Source: JABDLO01 sp041749255
GTDB lineage: Bacteria > Bacteroidota > Bacteroidia > Chitinophagales > Saprospiraceae
NCBI GenBank assembly: GCA_041749255.1
Contig: JBGTBR010000056.1
Span: forward strand, 1-64,000
DNA: 64,000 nt
Direction of reading: 5' to 3'
Shown: in pieces, positions 52,103 through 61,408 of the stretch
Numbering within the stretch: the first letter of the stretch is position 1
Layout of the letters: each line of letters opens with the position of its first letter
Notes under the pieces: model-generated
The model's database searches: none
Seen by the model: the letters and a program-made list of their open reading frames with translations, nothing else
What the model was told of the DNA's origin: nothing
Translations under genes and position numbers: made by a program

Positions 52103-54850
52103 CTAAGAAAGTGTTTGTTTAGAAAGAGTTTGTTTCTTTTCAATAATTTCATAAACCTCTATAAAGTCTCCCACTTTTATATCGTTGAAGTTTTTCACTG
52201 TAAGCCCGCATTCCATTCCTGCTTTTACCTCTTTTGCATCATCTTTAAAGCGTTTTAAGGTACTGAGTTCAGCATTAGCACCTTCCTTTTGAGGATAAAT
52301 GACTATACCATCCCGGATAATACGAATAAGTGAATTTCTGGTGATTTTTCCTTCCTGGACAAAACATCCTGCCACAGTCCCTACTTTGCTGATCTTGTAT
52401 ACTTCACGCACTTCTACCATACCTAAAATATGCTCTTCTTTAGTAGGTTCAAGCATACCTTCCATAGCCATTTTAATTTCTTCTATTGCCTCGTATATGA
52501 TCGAGTAGGTTTTGATTTGTACTCCTTCTTTTTCAGCGAGATTTCTGGCTCCGAGTGATGGTCTTACCTGGAAACCAATGATGATGGCATCAGAAGCTGA
52601 AGCAAGTAAAACATCAGATTCGGCAATAGCTCCTACAGCTTTGTGTATCACGTTGACTTGTATTGATTCTACTGAAAGCTTTATTAGAGAATCGGCTAGT
52701 GCTTCTATTGAACCATCCACATCTCCTTTCACAATAAGGTTTAGTTCTTTAAAATTGCCAAGTGCAAGCCTTCTTCCAATTTCATCCAAGCTAATACGCT
52801 TACTGGCTCTATTGGTTTGTTCTCTTTCAATTTGCGCTCTTTTGGTAGCTATCTGTCTTGCTTCCTGATCGGAAGTTACCACTTTAAATTTTTCACCTGC
52901 CTGAGGTGCTCCACTTAAACCCAGAACAAGGATGGGAGTAGAAGGTCCTGCCTTTTTCAGGCGTTTACCTTTTTCATTAAACATTGCCTTTATTCTGCCT
53001 GAATAGGCACCCGCTACCAATGAGTCTCCTATATTCAGCGTTCCTCCCTGAACAAGGCACTTGGTTACATATCCTCTTCCTTTGTCCAAAGAAGCTTCAA
53101 TTACTGTACCTACGGCTTGCTTATCAGGATTAGCTGTAAGTTCAAGAATTTCAGCCTCAAGGAGAAGCTTTTCCAAAAGGAGATCAATATTTAAACCGGA
53201 TTTTGCAGATATATCCTGAGACTGATACTTACCACCCCAAGATTCTACAAGAAGGTTCATGGAGGCCAGTTCCTGTTTGATCCTTTCCGGATCGGCTCCT
53301 TCTTTATCTATCTTATTTATAGCGAACACTATGGGAACACCTGCAGCCTGAGCGTGGCTTATTGCCTCTTTCGTTTGGGGCATAATACGGTCATCAGCTG
53401 CAATAATTATTATAACTATATCCGTAATTTTAGCACCTCTTGCCCGCATAGCTGTGAAGGCTTCATGACCAGGTGTATCCAGGAAGGTGATTTTTTTTGA
53501 ATCAGGGCCTACTCTTACTTCATATGCTCCTATGTGCTGAGTAATACCACCAGCTTCCCCACCAGCTACATCGGTTTTCCTGATATAATCCAATAGAGAT
53601 GTTTTACCATGGTCTACATGTCCCATTACAGTTACAATTGGTGCCCTTGGTTCAAGATCATCCGGATCATCTTTTACTTCAATTTCAACATCTACGTGAT
53701 CTTCAGCACTAATAAACTCTACTTCATGACCAAATTCTGTTGCCAATAATTCAATGACCTCAGCATCCAGTCTCTGATTTATTGAAACGATTACACCTAA
53801 ATTCATACAAGTTGTAATAACTTCAGAAACTGTGACATTAAGTACACTTGCTAATTCACTGACAGAAATAAATTCTGTAACTTTAATGGTTAAATCCTGG
53901 CTTTCAATATCTTTTAATTCCTGTTTTTCGCGTTTAACATCCCTGTTATCTCTTCTGATCTTTTGTCGCTTGTTTTTACTACCGCCAGAAATTCTGGCCA
54001 TAGTAGCTTTTATCTTATCTTCAATTTCTTTTTGAGTGACTTCCTTTACTGCTTCTTCTCTCTTTCCTCCTTGTTTGCCAGATTGTTGCACATTGGCTGG
54101 AGCAACCTTTTTTCGCTTTCGTTTTCTCTTGGAAGCCTTTTGGGTTTCAGTTTCAGCTTTTTTTGGAGTATCAGCTTTGGGTGCCTCTTGTTTGACCTTT
54201 TTCTTTTCCGATTTGAATTGATCTGTATCAATTTTTCCCATGATCTTCAACCCTTGCAACTGTGGGGTTTTGGCCCTCATCATTTCTTCTTCAAGTGGCT
54301 TTGAATCTGCTTTTTTTACAGGTTCTTCTTTAACCGGGGTTGGTTTTTCGGACTTGGGTGGAACAGTGACTTCAGGCTTTTCTACATCACTGATTTCTGC
54401 AGGTTTTTCTTCCTTTTTATCTACTTTCTCCGTTTTTTCTATTTTATCTTCAATCTCAGGTTTTGGCTTTTCAAGGTCAATTTTTCCTACTACTTTCAAC
54501 TGAGGTGATTCAATTTTTGCCCTGACCACTTCCTCTTGTTTAGGAGGTGGAGTTTGAATTACCGGAGTTTCTTTTTTTGTACGGTCTTCTCTATGGTACG
54601 TATCAACACCTGTAGATCGGGGAGTAGCTTCTTCTCTCGGTGATGAGCGACCCCCTATAGTCATTTTATCGGCTTTTTCTTTAATAGCCATGGAGTTGCT
54701 AAATTCTTTGAGCAGCTCAGAGTACATCTCATCACTAACTTTTGAAGTCGGTTTATTGTCAATTTCAAATCCTCTTCCCGTTAAGAAATCTACGATGGTA
54801 GAAGTCCCTACATTCAACTCTTTTGCTATTTTTACTAATCTTTGTGACAT
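52103..54850 (-). CDS. infB: Translation initiation factor IF-2
   Basis: Places fMet-tRNA on the 30S subunit. The 915-residue protein has a short N-terminal subdomain (RLVKIAKELNVGTSTIVDFL), a long charged Lys/Glu-rich linker (about 55-320) with an internal repeat (ESPQLKVVGKID and TPQLQGLKIMGKID), then the GTPase: G1 GHVDHGKT (410-417), DTPG (458-461), NKID (512-515). The usual domains II-IV follow. The last residues repeat QTLSKQTLS. It follows nusA by 43 bp and is followed by the TIGR02757 gene after 2 bp. Confidence 0.97.
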   Translation of the reverse strand: MSQRLVKIAKELNVGTSTIVDFLTGRGFEIDNKPTSKVSDEMYSELLKEFSNSMAIKEKADKMTIGGRSSPREEATPRSTGVDTYHREDRTKKETPVIQTPPPKQEEVVRAKIESPQLKVVGKIDLEKPKPEIEDKIEKTEKVDKKEEKPAEISDVEKPEVTVPPKSEKPTPVKEEPVKKADSKPLEEEMMRAKTPQLQGLKIMGKIDTDQFKSEKKKVKQEAPKADTPKKAETETQKASKRKRKRKKVAPANVQQSGKQGGKREEAVKEVTQKEIEDKIKATMARISGGSKNKRQKIRRDNRDVKREKQELKDIESQDLTIKVTEFISVSELASVLNVTVSEVITTCMNLGVIVSINQRLDAEVIELLATEFGHEVEFISAEDHVDVEIEVKDDPDDLEPRAPIVTVMGHVDHGKTSLLDYIRKTDVAGGEAGGITQHIGAYEVRVGPDSKKITFLDTPGHEAFTAMRARGAKITDIVIIIIAADDRIMPQTKEAISHAQAAGVPIVFAINKIDKEGADPERIKQELASMNLLVESWGGKYQSQDISAKSGLNIDLLLEKLLLEAEILELTANPDKQAVGTVIEASLDKGRGYVTKCLVQGGTLNIGDSLVAGAYSGRIKAMFNEKGKRLKKAGPSTPILVLGLSGAPQAGEKFKVVTSDQEARQIATKRAQIEREQTNRASKRISLDEIGRRLALGNFKELNLIVKGDVDGSIEALADSLIKLSVESIQVNVIHKAVGAIAESDVLLASASDAIIIGFQVRPSLGARNLAEKEGVQIKTYSIIYEAIEEIKMAMEGMLEPTKEEHILGMVEVREVYKISKVGTVAGCFVQEGKITRNSLIRIIRDGIVIYPQKEGANAELSTLKRFKDDAKEVKAGMECGLTVKNFNDIKVGDFIEVYEIIEKKQTLSKQTLS

Positions 54851-54893
54851 TCAGGCTTTTTAATTAAAAAATCACTCGCGAACTAGATTTGGA

Positions 54894-56132
54894 TTAATCC
54901 TCTTCAAATTCGGACGCTAATATACTAATCACTTCATCAATAGTCTCCTCTTCCAGGTCTGTTCTTCTTATTAATTCTTCTTTGCTAAGCTGCAATACAG
55001 ATCGGGCAGTATCACATCCAATGTTTTTGAATGCGGTAATAATCCAATCTTCAATTTCATCTGAAAATTCATCCAAATCAACGTCTTCAATTTCAAATTC
55101 ATCAGTTTCTCTGTAAACATCTATTTCATAGCCGGTTAATCTACTGGCTAATTTGATGTTACTGCCACCTTTACCAATAGCCAGCGAAACCTGATCAGGT
55201 TTAAGAAATACAGCCGCCTTCATCTCTTCATTATCAAGTTGTATACTCGATACTTTTGCAGGTGTAAGAGATCTTTGTAAATAAAGAATGACATTATTTG
55301 TGAAATTGACAATATCAATATTTTCATTTTTCAATTCTCTGACGATACCGTGTATTCTTGAACCTTTCATACCAACACAGGCACCTACAGGATCTATTCT
55401 GTCATCGTATGATTCTACTGCAACTTTTGCCCTTTCACCTGGTATCCTAACAATATTTTTTATTGTTATCAATCCATCTTCAATTTCAGGTACTTCCTGT
55501 TCTAATAGTTTCTCCAAAAACTTATTATCTGTTCGTGAAAGGATGATTGCTGGAGAATTATTTCTCATTTCTACCTTCTTGATAACCGACCTAACCATGT
55601 CTCCTTTACGGAAAAAATCACCTTTAATCATTTCGGTTCTGGGCAATATGAGTTCATTTCCCGTTACATCATCGAGAACTAAAATTTCTTTTTTTAATAT
55701 TTGACCTACTTCTCCGAGTACTATTTCTCCAATTCTATCCATATATCTCTTATAGATATCATCTTTTTCAAGTTCGCTCAATCTTGAAATCAATGTCTGT
55801 CTGGCTGCCATGATGGAACGTCGGCCAAACTCCTCTAAAAAAAGCTGCTGGAAACACTCTTCTCCAACTTCATAGTCTCCGTCAATAGCTTGTGCTTCCG
55901 ATACCGATATTTGGCTGTTTTCGTCCAATACTTCACCATCGGGAACTATAGCCCTTACCCTCCACATTTCAAGGTCACCGTTTTGAGGATTTATGATCAC
56001 ATCAAAATTTTCATCAGATCCGTATTTCTTTCTGATTAATGTTCTGAAAACATCCTCCAAAACCCTTACCATGGTAGGCCTGTCAATACTCTTCCCAGCT
56101 TTAAATTCCGAAAATGATTCTACTAAGTTCAT
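54894..56132 (-). CDS. nusA: Transcription termination/antitermination factor NusA
   Basis: The 412-residue protein has the NusA N-terminal domain (LVESFSEFKAGKSIDRPTMVRVLEDVFRTL, in pieces), an S1 domain (about 130-200; GDMVRSVIKKVEMRNNSPAIILSR), two KH domains (about 200-345; GACVGMKGSRIHGIVRELKNENIDIV and VSLAIGKGGSNIKLASRLTG) and a short acidic C-terminus with one helical repeat. It binds RNA polymerase and nascent RNA. It lies 10 bp after rimP in the conserved rimP-nusA-infB order. A terminator-like hairpin in the operon leader may be its autoregulatory target (inference). Confidence 0.97.
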   Translation of the reverse strand: MNLVESFSEFKAGKSIDRPTMVRVLEDVFRTLIRKKYGSDENFDVIINPQNGDLEMWRVRAIVPDGEVLDENSQISVSEAQAIDGDYEVGEECFQQLFLEEFGRRSIMAARQTLISRLSELEKDDIYKRYMDRIGEIVLGEVGQILKKEILVLDDVTGNELILPRTEMIKGDFFRKGDMVRSVIKKVEMRNNSPAIILSRTDNKFLEKLLEQEVPEIEDGLITIKNIVRIPGERAKVAVESYDDRIDPVGACVGMKGSRIHGIVRELKNENIDIVNFTNNVILYLQRSLTPAKVSSIQLDNEEMKAAVFLKPDQVSLAIGKGGSNIKLASRLTGYEIDVYRETDEFEIEDVDLDEFSDEIEDWIITAFKNIGCDTARSVLQLSKEELIRRTDLEEETIDEVISILASEFEED

Positions 56133-56142
56133 ATGTTATTAA

Positions 56143-56613
56143 TTAAAAACTTATTTTAATTTTTGCTTGCTCAATATTTAAATAATCAATCGTCTCTTCC
56201 CTGACAATAGTTTCTTTTTTTGATCCTGTTTTTATTTTTTCCTCCCAACTAATGGAAATATTCTTATCATCTGCATATAACAATTTCCCTTTTAGGGTTT
56301 TGTTATCATTCATCTTTATTTCTATTTCCCTGCCTACATTCTTTTTATACTGTCTGGGAAATAATAAAGGTCTGCCAACACCAGCTGAGGAAACTTCTAA
56401 TACATAATTTATTCCAAACCAACCTTCCTTATCGAATCTTTCTTCCAGATGGCGACTGATCTGTTTACACTTGGCAAATGTAACATCTTGATCACTATCT
56501 ATAAAAATTTCAATTTTGGGAGAGTTTATATTAATATCTATCAAAAAACAATCTTCCAACCCGTTGTTTGTCAAATAGTCAGAGATGAAGCTACCTAATG
56601 TTTCTTTATCCAC
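56143..56613 (-). CDS. rimP: Ribosome maturation factor RimP
   Basis: The 156-residue protein helps assemble the 30S subunit. It has the alpha/beta N-terminal domain (LIDININSPKIEIFIDSDQDVTFAKC, KQISRHLEERFDKEGWFGINYVLEVSSAGVGRPL, in pieces) and the SH3-like C-terminal domain (GREIEIKMNDNKTLKGKLLYADDKNISISWEE). The start codon is GTG at 56613. It heads the nusA-infB operon; a leader hairpin with T-run ends 20 bp before the GTG. Confidence 0.95.
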   Translation of the reverse strand: MDKETLGSFISDYLTNNGLEDCFLIDININSPKIEIFIDSDQDVTFAKCKQISRHLEERFDKEGWFGINYVLEVSSAGVGRPLLFPRQYKKNVGREIEIKMNDNKTLKGKLLYADDKNISISWEEKIKTGSKKETIVREETIDYLNIEQAKIKISF

Positions 56614-56632
56614 TTTCCGAATCTATATAATT

Positions 56633-56655
56633 AAAAAAGGGAACCATTCGTTCCC
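56633..56655 (-). terminator. Terminator-like hairpin in the rimP-nusA-infB leader
   Basis: On the minus strand GGGAAC-GAATG-GTTCCC is followed by six T. It lies between a TAnnTTTG box (56674-56681) and the rimP GTG. It may therefore work as an attenuator; alternatively it is just the terminator of the upstream rnr gene, whose stop is 100 bp away. Both could hold if a promoter lies between. Confidence 0.65.
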
Positions 56656-56673
56656 CCATTCTACAATCCGCCG

Positions 56674-56681
56674 CAAATATA
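56674..56681 (-). promoter_or_regulatory. Candidate -7 box of the rimP operon
   Basis: TATATTTG on the minus strand fits TAnnTTTG exactly, about 61 bp upstream of the rimP start. It would place transcription start before the terminator-like hairpin. No convincing -33 box is visible. Confidence 0.4.
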
Positions 56682-56754
56682 AACAATTTATAAGTATTAA
56701 TTCATTTTTCCTTTAAGTATATAGTCAAATCCTTCGGTAATCTAAATCCAGGTA

Positions 56755-58911
56755 TTATATAAAAGACAATTCAATTTGACGCATCTCCAAATCTGCGTCT
56801 TTAATCAAAACATTTACTTTATCTCCCATTTTTATCACTTTACCTGTACGTTGACCCTTTGCAAATAATCTTGACTCAGGAACCTTAAAGGGTTCATCAA
56901 AATCATCGAATGGAATCATCCCTTCTGCTAATGAAGGTAATAGTGCCACAAATACTCCTCGTTCTATTATACCCGAAATATAACCTTCCATTTTATCTCC
57001 GATGTGATTCCTTATGTATTCAACCTGTTTGTACTTTACTGATTCTCTTTCAGCTGAATTGGCTTTTCTTTCCTGATTTGAAATATGTTTGCATTTTAAC
57101 TCCAATGTTTCCTTACCAACTCTATAATCTTTTTTGAGATTCTCATTTAATATTCTATGTACGAGAACATCAGCATATCTTCGAATGGGAGAAGTAAAAT
57201 GAGCATATTTTTCAAATGCCAGCCCATAATGACCGATATTGTTGGTTGAATACTCCGCCTTTGCCATTGTTCTAATGGCAAGGGGTTCCAATAATTTTAA
57301 ATTTTGGTTCTCTGCAGCTTTCTCAGCTAGCAAATTAAATGACTTGGCTACCTGGCCAGGTGTATCCAACTCCATTTTAATACCCATTTCTTTGGCAAAC
57401 AGAGCAAAATCCGCCAACTTCTGAGGATCGGGTTCATCGTGAATTCTATATACAAAAGGTATTTCAGTACCATGTTTTCTCGCTATAAATTCAGCCACTT
57501 TTCTATTGGCAAGCAACATAAATTCTTCTACCAATTTGTGCGCATCTTTTCTAACTTTTACATGTACAGAAACAGGTACATCATTTTCGTCTAATTCAAA
57601 ATAAACTTCGTCCGATTCAAAAGCAATAGACCCAAATTCAAACCTTTTATCCCTTAGTTTGCCTGCAATCTTATTTAAAATAGAAAGTTCTTTGGCATAA
57701 GACCCTTGAGCAGTTTCCATTGTTTCCTGAGCCTCCTCATAAGTAAACCTCTTATTGGAGTGGATAATTGATTTTCCAAACCAGGTCTTTTGCAATTTTC
57801 CTTCTTTGTTAAATATAAATGTTCCGGAAAAAACAAGTTTGTCCTCATTGGGATTGAGAGAACACAGGTCATTTGATAGTTTCTCGGGCAACATAGGCAC
57901 TACCCTGTCTACCAAATATACTGAAGTGGATCTTTTTAATGCTTCTTTATCCAATGCACTTCCTTCTTTCACAAAATGTGTGACATCAGCTATATGAACT
58001 CCTATTTCAATATTCTCATTTTCAATAAATTCAATAGAAAGTGCATCATCAAAATCCTTAGCCGTAAGCGGATCAATGGTAAAGGTTAAGACATTTCTAA
58101 AATCCCTCCTCTCATTAACATCCTTACTCGTAATGTTTCCTTCAATTTCTGAAACTTCATCTATAACTTCTATGGGAAATTCTATTTCAAATCCATTGGA
58201 AGCTATAATGCCCTGCATTGCAATTTCGTTTTCAGAAGACTTGTCAAGTATTCTGGTAATCCTGCCCCAGATTCCTTTATTCTGGCTCATACCCCAGTTA
58301 GTAATTTCTGCTATAACATAAGTCCCATTTTCAATTTCTTCCAACTCAGAGGTATTGATATGTACTTTGGGTGAACGATCATGTAATAAAGGAACCACCA
58401 CTCCGTATCTTTCAAATATATGTAAAGCCCCCATAACATGGGTATGCTTCCTTTTTATCACTTCCTTTATTTTTCCTTCAGGTTTTTTTCTACCGGGTGT
58501 TTTCCTCACTTCAACAATGACGGTGTCTCCATCAAATGCTCCATTCGTATACCTGGAGGGTACATAAATATCTATTTCACTTTCTTCCGTTATGATGTAT
58601 GCCGCACCTGATCTGGTCATGTCAACAAAACCAGTATACGTAGTTACGTTTATCTCACCAGATGAATCTCCAGACACTACACTTCGATCCAGTCTGAATT
58701 TATTGTCTCCAGTCTCGTATAGTAATCCTTCTCTATGAAGTTCATCCAGTATATTTTTTACAGCATTTACCGACGCCTCTAACTCCAATCTCTTAATGAG
58801 TTGCTTGGCGTTGTATCTTTTCTTGGGTTTATCAGTAAAAACGTTACGTATTTGCGCTTTCAAGTTATCCGGCTGATGCGTTTTTTGATTCCGGTTTCTT
58901 TTTTTGTTCAT
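56755..58911 (-). CDS. rnr: Ribonuclease R (RNB-family exoribonuclease)
   Basis: 3'-5' exoribonuclease that degrades structured RNA. The 718-residue protein has an N-terminal winged-helix-like segment (about 35-75; AKQLIKRLELEASVNAVKNI), two cold-shock domains (about 85-225), the RNB catalytic domain with clustered acidic residues D280, D286, D288 and D289 in TIDPLTAKDFDDALS, and a C-terminal S1 domain (about 635-718; MEGYISGIIERGVFVAL). The length matches RNase R rather than the shorter RNase II. It may share a transcript with the rimP operon downstream. Confidence 0.96.
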   Translation of the reverse strand: MNKKRNRNQKTHQPDNLKAQIRNVFTDKPKKRYNAKQLIKRLELEASVNAVKNILDELHREGLLYETGDNKFRLDRSVVSGDSSGEINVTTYTGFVDMTRSGAAYIITEESEIDIYVPSRYTNGAFDGDTVIVEVRKTPGRKKPEGKIKEVIKRKHTHVMGALHIFERYGVVVPLLHDRSPKVHINTSELEEIENGTYVIAEITNWGMSQNKGIWGRITRILDKSSENEIAMQGIIASNGFEIEFPIEVIDEVSEIEGNITSKDVNERRDFRNVLTFTIDPLTAKDFDDALSIEFIENENIEIGVHIADVTHFVKEGSALDKEALKRSTSVYLVDRVVPMLPEKLSNDLCSLNPNEDKLVFSGTFIFNKEGKLQKTWFGKSIIHSNKRFTYEEAQETMETAQGSYAKELSILNKIAGKLRDKRFEFGSIAFESDEVYFELDENDVPVSVHVKVRKDAHKLVEEFMLLANRKVAEFIARKHGTEIPFVYRIHDEPDPQKLADFALFAKEMGIKMELDTPGQVAKSFNLLAEKAAENQNLKLLEPLAIRTMAKAEYSTNNIGHYGLAFEKYAHFTSPIRRYADVLVHRILNENLKKDYRVGKETLELKCKHISNQERKANSAERESVKYKQVEYIRNHIGDKMEGYISGIIERGVFVALLPSLAEGMIPFDDFDEPFKVPESRLFAKGQRTGKVIKMGDKVNVLIKDADLEMRQIELSFI

Positions 58912-59337
58912 GTTTTATGTATTTCTGGCTCTATCTTCTCTTTTAATATATAAATTTTTCCATAATAATATAAGCAGTCTATAACTTTTCCAAAACCAAT
59001 ATGAGAAATATAATTTCTACAATTTTATGGCTTATTGAGAAATTCTTATTGTTGGAAGATAGAACGGGAACAGTTAAATGTAAAAGTTTTCATTTCGTAT
59101 AAGACAATAAACAAATTTACAATTATATAGTTCGTGTTTGTTCTGCAATATTGCATTTTGACTTATACATGTTAAACTAACCTGATGACCTACTTTTGTT
59201 TTCCTTAAGTTCATTTTTTACTTTAATATGAACACCCTTTACCAGAAAAGTAATTGGTTATAGAGTCATAAATGCTTCTATACAATTCAAAAGCTACATT
59301 TTAATAAATGCACCTTATTGGAAGAAACAAATCCATT
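58912..59337. other. Intergenic region without a gene
   Basis: About 430 bp of AT-rich DNA between rnr and the radical SAM gene (both minus). No open frame, tRNA, terminator or palindrome that I can support. It carries the rnr promoter region but no exact TAnnTTTG box is visible. Confidence 0.4.
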
Positions 59338-60393
59338 TCAAAATAATGACAATTGTTTGGTTTTATTTTCTTTATATAAAGTAAGATTAAAGTCAAATGG
59401 CTTATTTTCGATAAGATATAAGCGCCGGGCAATATCAAATTGCCGGTGAATCATTTCGGCAATAAGTCCGCTACCTTTCATGCGCTCAGTAAAATTTGAA
59501 TTGCTCAGTTTTCCATTGTGTAAGTCTTTTATCTTATTCAAAACTTTTTTGGCTCGATCCTGATAATGAATTTCCAACCAATCCTCAAATATTTCAGGAA
59601 GATCTCCATTGAGCCTGACTACGATTTGGTAAATATTTCCAGCTCCTGCTTCAGCGCATTTTTTCACCAGTGGGAATATATCATTATCATTGAGTCCCGG
59701 TATGATCGGTGCCGCTAAAACATTAACCGGAATAGCATGATCAGCCAGTTGTTTTACCAGCGCTAAGCGTTTACCTATTGAGGACGCTCTGGGTTCAAGT
59801 TTTTTACGCAAATCATCATCCATGGTGTTAATGGAAACTGAAACCGATACAAGCCGGTGCAAAGCCAGATTTTTCAAAATATCCAAATCTCTCAGAATCA
59901 AAGCACTTTTTGTAACAATACACACAGGATGTTTATGCTTCCACATAATTTCCAGTATTTTCCTGGTTATCATTGTAGTTTTTTCAATAGGTTGATAGCA
60001 ATCCGTGTTTCCCGAAAGCATAATCGGTGTAGCTATCCAGGACGAAGAGGATAATTTTTGATCCAACAATTCCGGAGCATTTCTTTTAACCAGAATTTTT
60101 GTTTCAAAATCAAGCCCGGCACTATACCCCCAATAAGTGTGGGTATTTCTGGCATAACAATAGACACATCCATGTTCGCATCCCTGATAGGGATTCAATG
60201 AATATTCTCCACGCACATCCGGGCTACCCACTTTGTTTAAAATCGATTTTGCATCTACTTCGATGATTTGAGTAGAAACATGAGGATTTTCCATTTCATC
60301 TTCAAATAAAAGCGGATTCTTGGGTCTTATTTCATTATGAAATGGATTGTGGGTGTTGATTTGGGCTCCTCTACCTTTTAGAATATTTCTCAT
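59338..60393 (-). CDS. Radical SAM protein, PA0069 / SplB-like family
   Basis: The 351-residue protein has the radical SAM cluster motif C72-x3-C76-x2-C79 (GCEHGCVYCYAR) early in the sequence and the family features LMLSGNTDCYQPIEK-like (here IMLSGNTDCYQPIEK), SVSINTMDDDLRKKLEPRA and LAAPIIPGLNDNDIFP. It belongs to the COG1533 group, related to spore photoproduct lyase. The substrate is unknown, although DNA-damage repair has been proposed for the group. It stands alone between rnr and a TetR gene, with nearly 200 bp to the latter. Confidence 0.92.
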   Translation of the reverse strand: MRNILKGRGAQINTHNPFHNEIRPKNPLLFEDEMENPHVSTQIIEVDAKSILNKVGSPDVRGEYSLNPYQGCEHGCVYCYARNTHTYWGYSAGLDFETKILVKRNAPELLDQKLSSSSWIATPIMLSGNTDCYQPIEKTTMITRKILEIMWKHKHPVCIVTKSALILRDLDILKNLALHRLVSVSVSINTMDDDLRKKLEPRASSIGKRLALVKQLADHAIPVNVLAAPIIPGLNDNDIFPLVKKCAEAGAGNIYQIVVRLNGDLPEIFEDWLEIHYQDRAKKVLNKIKDLHNGKLSNSNFTERMKGSGLIAEMIHRQFDIARRLYLIENKPFDFNLTLYKENKTKQLSLF

Positions 60394-60592
60394 ATTGTCG
60401 TATTTCGCGTCATAAATAAAACGAATTATCCGACTAAATTACTAATTTATTCGAAATGAGTCAAGAGGGACAAAAAAAAGAGTTAATAATTGTATATAAT
60501 TGGGGTAAATAGATAGACATATTCTACTTAATTGCCAAAAAAGGCTTGGAAAACACCACATCTTTATACAAGATCCCTGTTGTGAAAAATAA

Positions 60593-61276
60593 TTACTTCT
60601 TTAATAATCTTTCACAAAAGTAAAAGATCATTTCTTCCAATTGATCCAATTTGGTTTCCGTGTTAACAATCTCCGTCATAGAAGGCAGGTGTTCAGCTAA
60701 ATACAAATGGTTTATGGCCATTTCAATAATAGTGGTTGCAATGGATCTTGGATATTTAAATCCGGGATTAACCTCAAGAATAAGTTCTGAAATAAAATGA
60801 CTCAATTCCCTGTAATTGGCATAGATCCCCACTTTATTTTCTTCATCTATCTTCTTTGTATGGTAGGCATTTGTAGCCAATTCGACCATAAGATGGTGTA
60901 ATTTGTGGAGATCGATAAAATGAGATGAATCCGAATCTTCATCCAACAAACCCGAAACCATAGTTTTAATAGCAATTCTCAGGCGTGTTTTTTCATCATG
61001 TATGAATTTGATATTTGATTTAATCAAATAAAGCATAAACTCCCAATACCAACAAGTGAGATATAGCAAAAGCATATGCTTGTTTTCAAAATAGCGATAT
61101 ATGGAAGCCTCAGTCGAAGAAATCCTGACAGCTAATTCCTTAAAATTAAAAGAATTTAAACCCACTTCTTTGAATAAAATAAGGGAATGTTGAAGAATCC
61201 TTCGACCCAGGTCGGTTTCCAAAGGATCCTTCAGAAATATGTTTTCATTTACATTCACTGACACACTTACAGGCAT
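60593..61276 (-). CDS. TetR/AcrR-family transcriptional regulator
   Basis: The 227-residue protein has an N-terminal helix-turn-helix (about 22-68; GRRILQHSLILFKEVGLNSFNFKELAVRISSTEASIYRYFENKHML, in pieces) with the usual TEASIYRYF recognition helix, and a helical ligand-binding part. The first 20 residues are unrelated to the DNA-binding domain and may be disordered. An imperfect palindrome, CTTAACGA-N7-TCGTAAG (61278-61299), sits directly before the start codon and could be an autoregulatory operator. The regulated genes are unknown; the SulP gene lies upstream on the same strand. Confidence 0.88.
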   Translation of the reverse strand: MPVSVSVNVNENIFLKDPLETDLGRRILQHSLILFKEVGLNSFNFKELAVRISSTEASIYRYFENKHMLLLYLTCWYWEFMLYLIKSNIKFIHDEKTRLRIAIKTMVSGLLDEDSDSSHFIDLHKLHHLMVELATNAYHTKKIDEENKVGIYANYRELSHFISELILEVNPGFKYPRSIATTIIEMAINHLYLAEHLPSMTEIVNTETKLDQLEEMIFYFCERLLKK

Positions 61277-61408
61277 GCTTAACGATCTTTTGTCGTAAGA
61301 AAAATAAATACAGATCTCGAGTCATGATAGAGTGATTCAAATAAAATGCATTATAAAATTACTCTGATATGATGACAATTCTAAAATATTAGTTAAACTC
61401 CTGAATTT

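Noticed and set aside
53963..54503. Plus-strand frames rich in Ser/Phe/Leu
   Set aside because: They lie opposite the Lys/Glu-rich linker of infB and are composition shadows.
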